A stretch of 37,179 nt of DNA, from assembly GCF_001039355.2 (NCBI RefSeq), contig NW_019775835.1, forward strand, positions 190,044 to 227,222, read 5' to 3'. The stretch's first letter is position 1, and the number at the start of each line of letters is the position of its first letter. This DNA comes from Lingula anatina. Taxonomy: Eukaryota > Brachiopoda > Lingulata > Lingulida > Lingulidae. The notes below the pieces were generated by a model. That model had not been told where the DNA came from. It made no database searches and was given only the letters and a program-made list of their open reading frames with translations. This document shows positions 10,355 through 20,716 of the stretch, piece by piece. A program made the translations under genes and the position numbers.

Positions 10355-10905
10355 GGTAAATGGCGGCTGTTGATACACTGCCAAGCAGAGTCGGACTTTA
10401 ATTGTCTACACTGTGCTGGGGACTGCCACTCTGATATTGGACCTTTCCAGCCATACTCTCCATTACAATATCAGGACAAATAGTCCAGTCCAAAGCACAA
10501 TCGTGTAGTCTTTCTAGACGTACAGTGCCAATGAATGAATTTTATTTGCTATTAGATAAAGTAATGGTTAACTGTTTAAGGCTCTATTCCCATAGATTTT
10601 AGATCGATCTATCCCGTGGGAATTCTCACTAGATTACTTTCAGATGATCCAACTTAAATGTCCGTCCCGCCTACTACAAGCTGTAAGGGGGTAATTAACT
10701 TATGTGTCCGCCCGGCTGACAGCTATTTAGCGTGAACCCCCAGGGAGTTAGGTCGATCTAAAGTAGGTCGATCTAATCTTTGGAAATGGGGTGTAAGGCT
10801 ACCTACACAGTTGGTGATAGTTCCGTCTCAGCGTGATATCCACCACGAGGCAGAGTATCCTCAGCCGCCATTTACCTGTGGTCCGAAACTGCAAGCCGAA
10901 AAGAA
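10355..10905 (+). pseudogene. Displaced POLA2 fragment (intron 13 plus exon 14), copy i
   Basis: From about 10381 to 10580 the sequence matches intron 13 of the POLA2 gene (reverse complement of about 27362-27562), with strings such as tatcaggacaaatagtcca and aaagtaatggttaactgttt. After a transposon insertion at about 10582-10793, exon 14 follows from 10798 to about 10892 with an open frame (L-P-T-Q-L-V-I-V-P-S-Q-R-D-I-H-H-E-A-E-Y). It carries Val to Ile and Val to Glu changes against the gene, and the splice donor context is gone (CCGAAACTGC instead of CCGAAAAGACAGgt). Because intron is included it is a DNA-level duplication, not a retrocopy. It is inverted relative to the parent gene, about 16 kb away. 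Confidence 0.85.
10582..10793. mobile_element. MITE with AGATCGATCT subterminal motifs inside the POLA2 fragment
   Basis: About 212 bp interrupting the POLA2-derived sequence just before exon 14. It is flanked by TAAGGCT on both sides (10577 and 10794), a likely target-site duplication since the parent has a single copy (ttaggct). The ends are AT-rich with AGATCGATCT on the left and GGTCGATCT twice on the right, and sub-terminal arms gaattctcactaga and gcgtgaacccccagg are related inversely. Same family as 22610-22851 and, more distantly, about 14355-14550. No coding capacity. Confidence 0.7.
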
Positions 10906-11000
10906 CACTATTAGTGATTAATAGAAATTAATAAAAAGAAACATGTTATAATTGTTATGTTTATTTTTCACAAACGTTGTTTGTTTTAATAAGACAGTTT

Positions 11001-11734
11001 NNNNNNNNNNNNNNNNNNNNNNNNNNNNNNNNNNNNNNNNNNNNNNNNNNNNNNNNNNNNNNNNNNNNNNNNNNNNNNNNNNNNNNNNNNNNNNNNNNNN
11101 NNNNNNNNNNNNNNNNNNNNNNNNNNNNNNNNNNNNNNNNNNNNNNNNNNNNNNNNNNNNNNNNNNNNNNNNNNNNNNNNNNNNNNNNNNNNNNNNNNNN
11201 NNNNNNNNNNNNNNNNNNNNNNNNNNNNNNNNNNNNNNNNNNNNNNNNNNNNNNNNNNNNNNNNNNNNNNNNNNNNNNNNNNNNNNNNNNNNNNNNNNNN
11301 NNNNNNNNNNNNNNNNNNNNNNNNNNNNNNNNNNNNNNNNNNNNNNNNNNNNNNNNNNNNNNNNNNNNNNNNNNNNNNNNNNNNNNNNNNNNNNNNNNNN
11401 NNNNNNNNNNNNNNNNNNNNNNNNNNNNNNNNNNNNNNNNNNNNNNNNNNNNNNNNNNNNNNNNNNNNNNNNNNNNNNNNNNNNNNNNNNNNNNNNNNNN
11501 NNNNNNNNNNNNNNNNNNNNNNNNNNNNNNNNNNNNNNNNNNNNNNNNNNNNNNNNNNNNNNNNNNNNNNNNNNNNNNNNNNNNNNNNNNNNNNNNNNNN
11601 NNNNNNNNNNNNNNNNNNNNNNNNNNNNNNNNNNNNNNNNNNNNNNNNNNNNNNNNNNNNNNNNNNNNNNNNNNNNNNNNNNNNNNNNNNNNNNNNNNNN
11701 NNNNNNNNNNNNNNNNNNNNNNNNNNNNNNNNNN
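11001..11734. other. Assembly gap, 734 Ns
   Basis: A run of N. Both flanks carry the same 1,072 bp, so the gap length is probably not real. Open frames spanning it are meaningless. Confidence 0.98.
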
Positions 11735-12806
11735 ATTGCAGTGAATGCCCGTGCTATGCCACTGTGCACAATGATTCATTAACTTTTCGACAGTGTAGAA
11801 GAGGTGTCAAATCCGTGCAGTTGCCACCATTTTACAACTTTAGACGTCGATATCCCAGCAATGGTTTTGCAAGTAGACGCCATACAGTGGGAGGCGTTCG
11901 GTGAAAACAACAGCGTCGCTGCGCGGCAAAAAGTTCCAGCTATGTACCTTTTTTAGTACTGAAGCGTGAAGGGCGTAGGGAGGCATGGCGCAACGTGGTC
12001 TAACTCGCGCACCCTGCAGGGGCGGATCCAAGATTATTGGAAGGGGGGTCCATTTCTTTTTAGGAATGACAGGTCTCTGATGCAAAACCTTGGCTTGGGG
12101 CTCGGGGCCCGCTGAAGGGCCCTAAAAATTTGGTATTTTAGAGGGCAAACGGTGTCATTTGGTAAATGGCGGCTGTTGATACACTGCCAAGCAGAGTCGG
12201 ACTTTAATTGTCTACACTGTGCTGGGGACTGCCACTCTGATATTGGACCTTTCCAGCCATACTCTCCATTACAATATCAGGACAAATAGTCCAGTCCAAA
12301 GCACAATCGTGTAGTCTTTCTAGACGTACAGTGCCAATGAATGAATTTTATTTGCTATTAGATAAAGTAATGGTTAACTGTTTAAGGCTCTATTCCCATA
12401 GATTTTAGATCGATCTATCCCGTGGGAATTCTCACTAGATTACTTTCAGATGATCCAACTTAAATGTCCGTCCCGCCTACTACAAGCTGTAAGGGGGTAA
12501 TTAACTTATGTGTCCGCCCGGCTGACAGCTATTTAGCGTGAACCCCCAGGGAGTTAGGTCGATCTAAAGTAGGTCGATCTAATCTTTGGAAATGGGGTGT
12601 AAGGCTACCTACACAGTTGGTGATAGTTCCGTCTCAGCGTGATATCCACCACGAGGCAGAGTATCCTCAGCCGCCATTTACCTGTGGTCCGAAACTGCAA
12701 GCCGAAAAGAACACTATTAGTGATTAATAGAAATTAATAAAAAGAAACATGTTATAATTGTTATGTTTATTTTTCACAAACGTTGTTTGTTTTAATAAGA
12801 CAGTTT
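11735..12806 (+). repeat. Right copy of the 1,072-bp duplicated contig end
   Basis: Near-identical to 9929-11000, including the CAGGGGCGGATC motif (12019), the POLA2 fragment and its MITE. It continues past 12806 into sequence leading to solute-binding copy A. Confidence 0.85.
12161..12711 (+). pseudogene. Displaced POLA2 fragment, copy ii
   Basis: Same content as copy i, shifted by 1,806 bp: an intron 13 match, a MITE at about 12388-12599, then the exon 14 match at 12604-12698. Almost certainly the same locus as copy i seen from the other contig. Confidence 0.8.
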
Positions 12807-13388
12807 TGAGCATTAAATACAAAATAATAGAAGGAAGAAAATCGTTGTCTAGAATACATACAAAACAGCCTATAAGGCTTGCAGTACTCTCCTATATATG
12901 TATAAATTTTTTTGAAATATTTTATGGTTGGAAAATATCCTAGTTCTATACGAGGGCAAACGCCCCTTCAATACAGATATTGTGACATAATAAAAATGAG
13001 TTCTGTACACTTAACAAGAAATAGACAATAAAATGACGCCAGCGACACAAACATTTTATGCAATTTGCATAGCTGCTGTATCACTTATAAATTGCCGATT
13101 ATTTCTTTCCATATTGGAGGGTACTATGGTGAAAAAAAAAACAGTGGAAATTATGGAACAAATCAAAATTACGCCAATATGATAAAAAATGTTCACATTT
13201 TTGTTGAATTAGTACTTCGTTATAAGTTAGAAATCTTAGAAATATTCACAAGTGGACAATCCTAAGACTCCAGAGAGGATTGATGTTGTGTCAGGTGAGA
13301 ACAGGTAATTTTCAATTGTATTTGTCTTAGGGTTTCTCTGTTCGAATAGTATGGTGACCGAGAAACATTCGGTTTTACACCAACGGAC

Positions 13389-13394
13389 TTTATT
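13389..13394 (-). promoter_or_regulatory. Possible polyadenylation signal, copy A
   Basis: AATAAA on the minus strand about 330 bp after the stop, conserved in copy B at 18041-18046. Confidence 0.35.
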
Positions 13395-14354
13395 TTTGCA
13401 TTTTGATGGATATTAAAAGCAGGTTAAAATTGTACAATGCTCAAAGAATCCCATCTTTATATGTTAGTCAAAGATCACAACAAAGAGTTATGGGTTTTGT
13501 ATATCTGAGTTGTGTTTTGTTCTTTTTTTCTCTCTTATGTGGAAATCTTTGTACACTTTCCGAAAATGCCACGGCCGTCTTCAGTAAAAAAAAAAAAAGA
13601 AAAAAAAAATATTAGGAACTGAACTTTCTGATGGGTCTTAATTGTCAGTTAGTATTTTTCTTTCTGTAGTCTATCTTTTCCAGTCTCTTTCCCGCTCTTG
13701 GTGATATCTTCATGGTATTTCTAGCCATCGACGCAGGTCACGGAACCACGAGAACCTACAAAAAGTTTTATAACTTACAGGTAAAACTATAAAAGTGATA
13801 ACCTTCGCCCAACATACAGTGTTGCGACGAAATAACGTTGTATGAAATGGCATTAATTTCATTTCGCCTGTTTTCGAGTGTGTTCTGTTCAGTGAGGATT
13901 TTCTTCTGTACATTTTTTATGTGTGAGACTACTTATTGCCGACTGCATTTTAATCATGTTTATCATTAGAAAACAATATGTAACATCTAACATCTGTGGT
14001 TGTCGTTTTTCACATTTTAATTAGAAAAGCTATCCAATTTCAACATCTCAGCTGTTATCCCGAGTATGAAGAATTATGCTTTTTAGAGCTGTTTTCATGT
14101 GACTCACCGTGTTTTGTAGCGGCAGCATCACATAATTTCTTAAACTTGCCGCTGGAGACCAGTTTGCTGAATCCCGCGTTCCATTTTGAGTTGAAGTCGA
14201 TGTCTTTCCTAGTCATCATCCCAATGCCGGACAACATGCAAGAAAACCCAGCCCCGGGGACTTGTTCAACCTCGGATACATAGTCTGCCATGTCTAAGGC
14301 AGACACGAAGGCCGCTTCTATCTATTTGTGAAAAAAAAGAGTAGATTAAGACTA

Positions 14355-14550
14355 GGATCCCATACCTAAATCGATTTAACAGGAGCGGTCTAAGGGGTTT
14401 CACGCTAAAATGCTTTCAGTTTAAGCGGCTTAGATGTCTGGAACGCCTGCTAAAGCTGCTAAACGATAAATAACTATCCCCTAGCTGCTTCAGTAGACGT
14501 GACAGGCATCTAAAATTGAGCGAGAATCCCCGTGGAGATAGATAGGCTCT
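14355..14550. mobile_element. MITE related to the GATCGATC family, in segment A
   Basis: About 195 bp in the intron between exons 7 and 6. It has inverse-related sub-terminal arms (ggggtttcacgctaaa on the left; the complement of the right arm reads ggggattctcgctcaa) and internal paired taaa/cgcctgctaaag motifs. The arms resemble those of 10582-10793 and 22610-22851. The matching element in segment B is at about 19001-19196. It predates the A/B split. Confidence 0.5.
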
Positions 14551-15091
14551 GGGAACGGTTTCTTAGTTTCCACCAAACATGATTGTGTAGCATTCTCCTC
14601 ATCGTAGGCATACTGTATGAATTTAAATATGTCAATTCTCCTGTAATATATGACGAAGTCAAATTCCGTTTTATCTGCAATGTCTCAAGAGCACTGAACA
14701 CTTTCTACATTTCAAGATCGGAATCGAATACGCTATATATCTTAGTTCTCCACTTTTCAACTTGGCAACGATATCTGCAGGGTTATTAACGTGGACGATG
14801 GTCATATTGTCCTGACCCGTGACGTCAATCCATTTAGCCAGACATTTCTCGTCACTAGCCCAACCATCAATGAAACCTTGAATAATCAAATAGATTAATT
14901 TTCTATTTTATATTACTATTTCTATTACCTACCTGAATGACAATACAATGGTAATACATTGATACAGGTAATCTATATGATACACGGATTTATTTAAAGA
15001 AAAACTAAACAAGACTAACAAGACAACTTCATAAGGGACGGCTACGGGTGATTTAGCAGTCTCTATATGAATCTTCTGAGTGAATACAGTA

Positions 15092-15312
15092 GGGGAGACC
15101 GGGGCTAGTTGGACCCCGGGGTAAGTTGGCCCCCCATTTTTTTTATGACTAAGTAACTATGGGGTAAAAGAATTGATCACATCAATTTGTGAAGTGACCG
15201 TATCCAACGGTGCTAAGAAAACGTCGGCAGTGAGTCCAAATGAAATAATTTAGCATCTTTTAAAAGTAACTTTATTAAAGAGACTTGATGGGGGTCCAAC
15301 TTGCCCCTTTGT
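15092..15312. mobile_element. Inverted-repeat element with GGGGTAAGTTGGCCCC-type ends, segment A
   Basis: The left end contains gggctagttggaccccgggg and ggggtaagttggcccccc; the right end contains gggggtccaacttgcccc, an inverse match. It is non-coding and intronic. Also present in segment B (19736-19966), but I do not see it in the matching intron of copy 1 (2249-2785). Confidence 0.6.
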
Positions 15313-15672
15313 AGTTTGGAGAAAGTATAACTGACAGTTATTACAGAAACAGACTGTAACTTGAAGAACATAACACTGTGAGCTGTCGACGTTTTATTGT
15401 TGAAACACTTAAAATATCGTCAACAACTTTTTTCTTAATACAGTATAGTAATGCTTATCGACATACAGAATATGTGTCTTACCGATTTTCTTGTTAGCTA
15501 CATTTCTGGATGGAAACGAAGCCGCGTTCCCAGTCTTCGTAAAAAAATAGCTGGTTGGGGGCTTGAGGAATGGCGAAGAAAAGCTGAACACCTGGATTCT
15601 CCCTATGGTTGGAAACCAGCCGGTGCAAGCATCATACCAACGACCCATCAAACCTGAAATGTTTTAGTTGCA

Positions 15673-15674
<2 letters not shown>

Positions 15675-15759
<85 letters not shown>
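15675..15759 (+). repeat. Poly-A / (TA)n tract private to segment A
   Basis: About 30 A followed by about 55 bp of TA. Segment B has only a short A run at the same intronic position (about 20316). Confidence 0.9.
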
Positions 15760-15762
<3 letters not shown>

Positions 15763-16142
15763 TAATATTACTTCCGAATTCCGCAGCCTCTTTTGCGAAA
15801 TTAACAAAGATTGAATAATATACTAGAACACATATTGAATACCAAGTGCACCAAGTGCTCGTTTTATTTGTCTATTTGCGGTTCAATTATATTCCCCAAT
15901 ATTGTTGATATAAATGATAGAAAACAAACTGCTGCCCCAGGCATACCATATGCTTCAGTAATATTTTGAGAACAGGAATATACGTAGTCAGACAGAACTT
16001 ACATGGGCAATGTCGATTCCCAAACAACTAAAAGACCAAAAACATTCATTTTTGAAAAGAATGGGGATAAATCTGGATTTTTCATTGCAATAAGTCATAT
16101 TTATGTGACGAAGTTGTTATCTTTATCTTTTGCTGATATCTG

Positions 16143-16180
16143 CACACACACAGACATACCCCCCCCCCCCACACACACAA
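16143..16180 (+). repeat. Interrupted (CA)n / C-run, segment A
   Basis: CA repeats with a run of about 12 C; segment B has a clean (CA)n at the same position. Confidence 0.85.
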
Positions 16181-16689
16181 ACATCACTTACCCTGGCCGC
16201 CGTGAGAGGGTGTCCTGGGGTGGAGTCCCAGCAGTTGACGTACTTGTCCCATACAGTACGACAGTCCATGCCGGCCTCGGTGCAAACTAAAAAGATATCA
16301 GTATTCCAAAATTAAAAAGACACGGTTTTACATGTAGACCCTATCTAATAAAATGCACTAATAGGCCTATGTCGACCCAGTATGTTACCTGTGTTACCTA
16401 CAATATTTTTTTAAATTGCCTGTCATGGAAATCATCCGAGATTGTCTAAACCGAGGCTGTCAGTAATGGATGACGTTACACAAGATTAGAAAATGTACAA
16501 AAACCCGCGTGAGCTGGGGCTCAGCTTTTAACAAAAGGGTGAAATTCTGTGCACCGGTAATGTCTTCTTTCTAGTCCTACATAATACAAATGTGAATACT
16601 CTGTACACACAGGGACTGTTGTGCAAAAGACAACAAAAGCTTAGGTGAAATTATCCATGGATAAATTCCGTCATCTTTTCTTTGTTTCC

Positions 16690-16690
16690 N
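16690..16690. other. Single-N contig join between segments A and B
   Basis: To the left the sequence matches 21190-21214 of segment B. To the right it matches the start of segment A at 12070. No sequence crosses the join with support from either copy. Confidence 0.8.
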
Positions 16691-16775
16691 CAAGTCTCTG
16701 ATGCAAAACCTTGGCTTGGGGCTCGGGGCCCGCTGAAGGGCCCTAAAAATTTGGTATTTTTAGAGGGCAAACGGT

Positions 16776-17345
16776 GTCATTTGGTAAATGGCGTCTGAGG
16801 ATACACTGCCAAGCAGAGTCGGACTTTAATTGTCTACACTGTACTGGGGACTGCCACTCTGATATTGGACTTTTCCAGTTCCCATTGCAATATCAGGACA
16901 AATAGTCCAGTCCAAAGCACAATCATGTAGTCTTTCTAGACGTACAGTGCCAATGAATGAATTTTATTTGCTATTAGATAAAGTAATGGTTAACTGTTTA
17001 AGGCTCTATTCCCATAGATTTTAGATCGATCTATCCCGTGGGGAGTCTCACTAGATTACTTTCAGATGATCCGACTTAAATGTCCGTCCCGCCTACTACA
17101 AGCTGTAAGGGGGTAATTAACTTATGTGTCCGCCCGGCTGACAGCTATTTAGCGTGAACCCCAGGTAGTTAGGTCGATCTAAAGTAGGTCGATCCAAGAA
17201 GTTATAACTTCTTGGTCGATCTAATCTTTGGAAATGGGGTGTAAGGCTACCTACACAGCTGGTGATAGTTCCGTCTCAGCGTGATATCCACCACGAGGCA
17301 GAGTATCCTCAGCCGCCATTTACCTGTGGTCCGAAACTGCAAGCC
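16776..17345 (+). pseudogene. Displaced POLA2 fragment, copy iii
   Basis: Same order as copies i and ii: an inverted scrap of exon 14 (ggtaaatggcgtctgaggat), an intron 13 match, a MITE at about 17005-17245 and an exon 14 match from about 17250, ending at the same CCGAAACTGC change. The MITE differs by a palindromic insertion at 17194. It is probably the same genomic locus as copies i and ii on another haplotype. Confidence 0.8.
17194..17215. repeat. Perfect 22-base palindrome inserted in the MITE of copy iii
   Basis: CCAAGAAGTTATAACTTCTTGG is perfectly self-complementary. It sits within an extra segment of about 27 bp bounded by a repeated GGTCGATC, and is absent at the equivalent place in copies i and ii. 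Confidence 0.85.
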
Positions 17346-18040
17346 GAAAAGAACACTATTAGTGATTAATAGAAATTAATAAAAAGAAACATGTTATAAT
17401 TGTTATGTTTATTTTTCACAAGCGTTGTTTGTTTTAATAAGACAGTTTTGATCATTAAATACAAAATAATAGAAGAAAGAAAATCGTTGTCTAGAATACA
17501 TACAAAACAGCCTATAAGGCTTGCAGTACTCTCCTAAATATGTATAAAATTTTTTGAAATATTTTATTGTTGGAAAATATCCTAGTTCTATACGAGGGCA
17601 AACGCCCCTTCAATACAGATATTGTGACATAATAAAAATGAGTTCTGTACACTTAACAAGAAATAGACAATAAAATGACGCCAGCGACACAAACATTTTA
17701 TGCAATTTGCATAGCTGCTGTATCACTTATAAATTGCCGATTATTTCTTTCCATATTGGAGGGTACTATGGTGAAAAAAAAAAACAGTGGAAATTATGGA
17801 ACAAATCAAAATTACGCCAATATGATAAAAAATGTTCACATTTTTGTTGAATTAGTACTTCGTTATAAGTTAGAAATCTTAGAAATATTCACAAGTCGAC
17901 AATCCTAAGACTCCAGAGAGGATTGATGTTGTGTCAGGTGAGAACAGGTACATGTAGATCCTTTCAATTGTACTTGTCTTAGGGTTTCTCTGTTCGAATA
18001 GTATGGTGACCGAGAAACATTCGGTTTTACACCAACGGAC

Positions 18041-18046
18041 TTTATT
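18041..18046 (-). promoter_or_regulatory. Possible polyadenylation signal, copy B
   Basis: AATAAA on the minus strand about 320 bp downstream of the stop codon at 18367-18369. Not proven. Confidence 0.35.
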
Positions 18047-18366
18047 TTTGCATTTTGATGGATATTAAAAGCAGGTTAAAATTGTACAATGCTCAAAGAA
18101 TCCCATCTTTATATGTTAGTCAAAGATCACGACAAAGAGTTATGGGTTTTGTATATCTGAGTTGTGTTTTGTTCTTTTTTTCTCTCTTATGTGGAAATCT
18201 TTGTACACTGTCCGAAAATTCCACGGCCGTCTTCAGTAAAAAAAAAAACAAAAAACAATAGGAACTGAACTTTCTGATGGGTCTTAATTGTCCGTTAGTA
18301 TTTTTCTTTCTGTAATCTATCTTTTCCAGTCTCTTTCCCGCTCTTGGTGATATCTTCATGATATTT

Positions 18367-20677
18367 CTAGCCATCGACGCAGGTCACGGAACCACGAGAA
18401 CCTACAAAAAGTTTTATAACTTACAGGTAAAACTATAAAAGTGATAACCTTCGCCCAACATACAGTATTGCGACGAAATAACGTTGTATGAAATGGCATT
18501 AATTTCATTTCGCCTGTTTTCGAGTGTGTTCTGTTCAGTGAGGATTTTCTTCTGTACATTTTTTATGTGTGAGACTGCTTATTGCCGACTGGATTTTAAT
18601 CATGTTTATCATTAGAAAACAATATGTAACATCTAACATCTGTGGTTGTCGTTTTTCACATTTTAATTAGAAAAGCTATCCAATTTCAACATCTCAGCTG
18701 TTATCCCGAGTATGAAGAATTATGCTTTTTAGAGCTGTTTTCATGTGACTCACCGTGTTTTGTAGCGGCAGCATCACATAATTTCTTAAACTTGCCGCTG
18801 GAGACCAGTTTGCTGAATCCCGCGTTCCATTTTGAGTTGAAGTCGTTGTCTTTCCTAGTCATCATCCCAATGCCGGACAACATGCAAGAAAACCCAGCCC
18901 CGGGGACTTGTTCAACCTCGGATACATAGTCTGCCATGTCTAAGGCAGACACGAAGGCCGCTTCTATCTATTTGTGAAAAAAAAGAGTAGATTAAGACTA
19001 GGATCCCATACCTAAATCGATTTAACAGGAGCGGTCTAAGGGGTTTCACGCTAAAATGCTTTCAGTTTAAGCGGCTTAGATGTCTGGAACGCCTGCTAAA
19101 GCTGCTAAACGATAAGTAACTATCCCCTAGCTGCTTCAGTAGACGTGACAGGCATCTAAAATTGAGCGAGAATCCCCGTGGAGATAGATAGGCTCTGGGA
19201 ACGGTTTCTTAGTTTCCACCAAACATGATTGTGTAGCATTCTCCTCATCGTAGGCATACTGTATGAATTTAAATATGTCAATTCTCCTGTAATATATGAC
19301 GAAGTCAAATTCCGTTTTATCTGCAATGTCTCAAGAGCACTGAACACTTTCTACATTTCAAGATCGGAATCGAATACGCTATATATCTTACTTCTCCACT
19401 TTTCAACTTGGCAACGATATCTGCAGGGTTATTAACGTGGACGATGGTCATATTGTCCTGACCCGTGACGTCAATCCATCTGGCCAGACATTTCTCGTCA
19501 CTAGCCCAACCATCAATGAAACCTTGAATAATCAAATAGATTAATTTTCTATTTTATATTACTATTTCTATTACCTACCTGAATGACAATACAATGGTAA
19601 TACATTGATACAGGTAATCTATATGATACACGGATTTATTTAAAGAAAAACTAAACAAGACTAACAAGACAACTTCATAAGGGACGGCTACGGGTGATTT
19701 AGCAGTCTCTATATGAATCTTCTGAGTGAATACAGTAGGGGAGACCGGGGCTAGTTGGACCCCGGGGTAAGTTGGCCCCCCATTTTTTTTTTATGACTAA
19801 GTAACTATGGGGTAAAAGAATTGATCACATCAATTTGTGAAGTGACCGTATCCAACGGTGCTAAGAAAACGTCGGCAGTGAGTCCAAATGAAATAATTTA
19901 GCATCTTTTAAAAGAAACTTTATTAAAGAGACTTGATGGGGGTCCAACTTGCCCCTTTGTAGTTTGGAGAAAGTATAATTGACAGTTATTACAGAAACAG
20001 ACTGTAACTTGAAGAACATAACACTGTGAGCTGTCGACGCTTTATTGTTGAAACACTAAAAATATCGTCAACATCTTTTTTCTTAATTCAGAATAGTAAT
20101 GCTTATCAACATAAATGTGTCTTACCGATTGTCTTGTTAGCTACATTTCTGGATGGAAACGAAGCCGCGTTCCCCGTGTTCGTAAAAAAATAGCTGGTTG
20201 GGGGTTTGAGGAATGGCGAAGAAAAGCTGAACACCTGGATCCTACCTATGGTTGGAAACCAGCCGGTACAAGCATCATACCAACGGCCCATCAAACCTGA
20301 AATGTTTTGGTTGTAAAAAAATTATCCGTAATATTACTTCGAATTTCGCAGCCTCTTTTGCGAAATTAACAAAGATTGAATAATATACTTGAACACATAT
20401 TGAATACCAAGTGCACCAAGTGGTTCAATTATATTTCCCAATATTGTTGATATAAATGATAGAAAAAAAACTGCTGGCCCAGGGCATACCATATGCTTCA
20501 GAAATATTTTGAGAACATGAATATACGTAGTCAGACAGAACTTACATGGGCAATGTCGATTCCCAAACAACTAAAAGACCAAAAACATTCATTTTTGAAA
20601 AGAATGGGGATAAATTTGTATTTTTCATTGCAATCAGTGATATTTATGTGACGAAGTTGTTGTCTTTATCTTTTGCT

Positions 20678-20716
<39 letters not shown>

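Larger units (their letters stand above)
9929..11000 (+). repeat. Left copy of a 1,072-bp duplicated contig end
   Basis: The last 1,072 bp before the N gap reappear at 11735-12806 with constant spacing of 1,806 bp. I noticed only a few substitutions (for example catacgg/catacag and ccttgttt/cccttttttt-type differences near 10145). The left contig ends and the right contig starts inside the same sequence, which is the pattern expected of two unmerged overlapping contig ends. Confidence 0.85.
13721..16286 (-). pseudogene. Solute-binding protein copy A: truncated, frameshifted, splice donor lost
   Basis: Exon matches in gene order: 16192-16286, 15483-15653, 14746-14876, 14108-14321, 13721-13755 (stop). 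The membrane exon and the first solute-binding exon are absent because the segment stops at the N at 16690. The first exon here is 95 bp instead of 96: one T is missing near 16211, which breaks the frame. The donor after 14746 reads CTAAGA instead of GTAAGA (changed base at 14745). The other exons are nearly identical to copy B, including the T-I-G-R loop and the C-terminal tail. It could be a damaged paralogue, a null allele of B, or low-quality sequence. Confidence 0.8.
12070..16689. repeat. 4.6-kb duplicated segment A (partner of 16691-21214)
   Basis: Starts at the shared string ctctgatgcaaaaccttgg and ends at tttgtttcc directly against the N at 16690. It aligns along its length with 16691-21214, with scattered substitutions and indels. 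Most open frames in the two segments differ by zero to two residues. The segment carries the POLA2 fragment, solute-binding exons 8 to 4 and intronic repeats. The end against an N supports unmerged haplotypes or contigs over a true tandem duplication. Confidence 0.85.

Noticed and set aside
10381-10905. Processed (retro) pseudogene of POLA2
   Set aside because: Intron 13 sequence is included and neighbouring exons are absent, so it was copied from DNA.
10918-11782. Open frames of about 255-283 codons across the gap
   Set aside because: They are almost entirely N; not coding.
13996-14283. Plus-strand 95-codon open frame, repeated at 18642-18929
   Set aside because: Antisense shadow of solute-binding exon 7.
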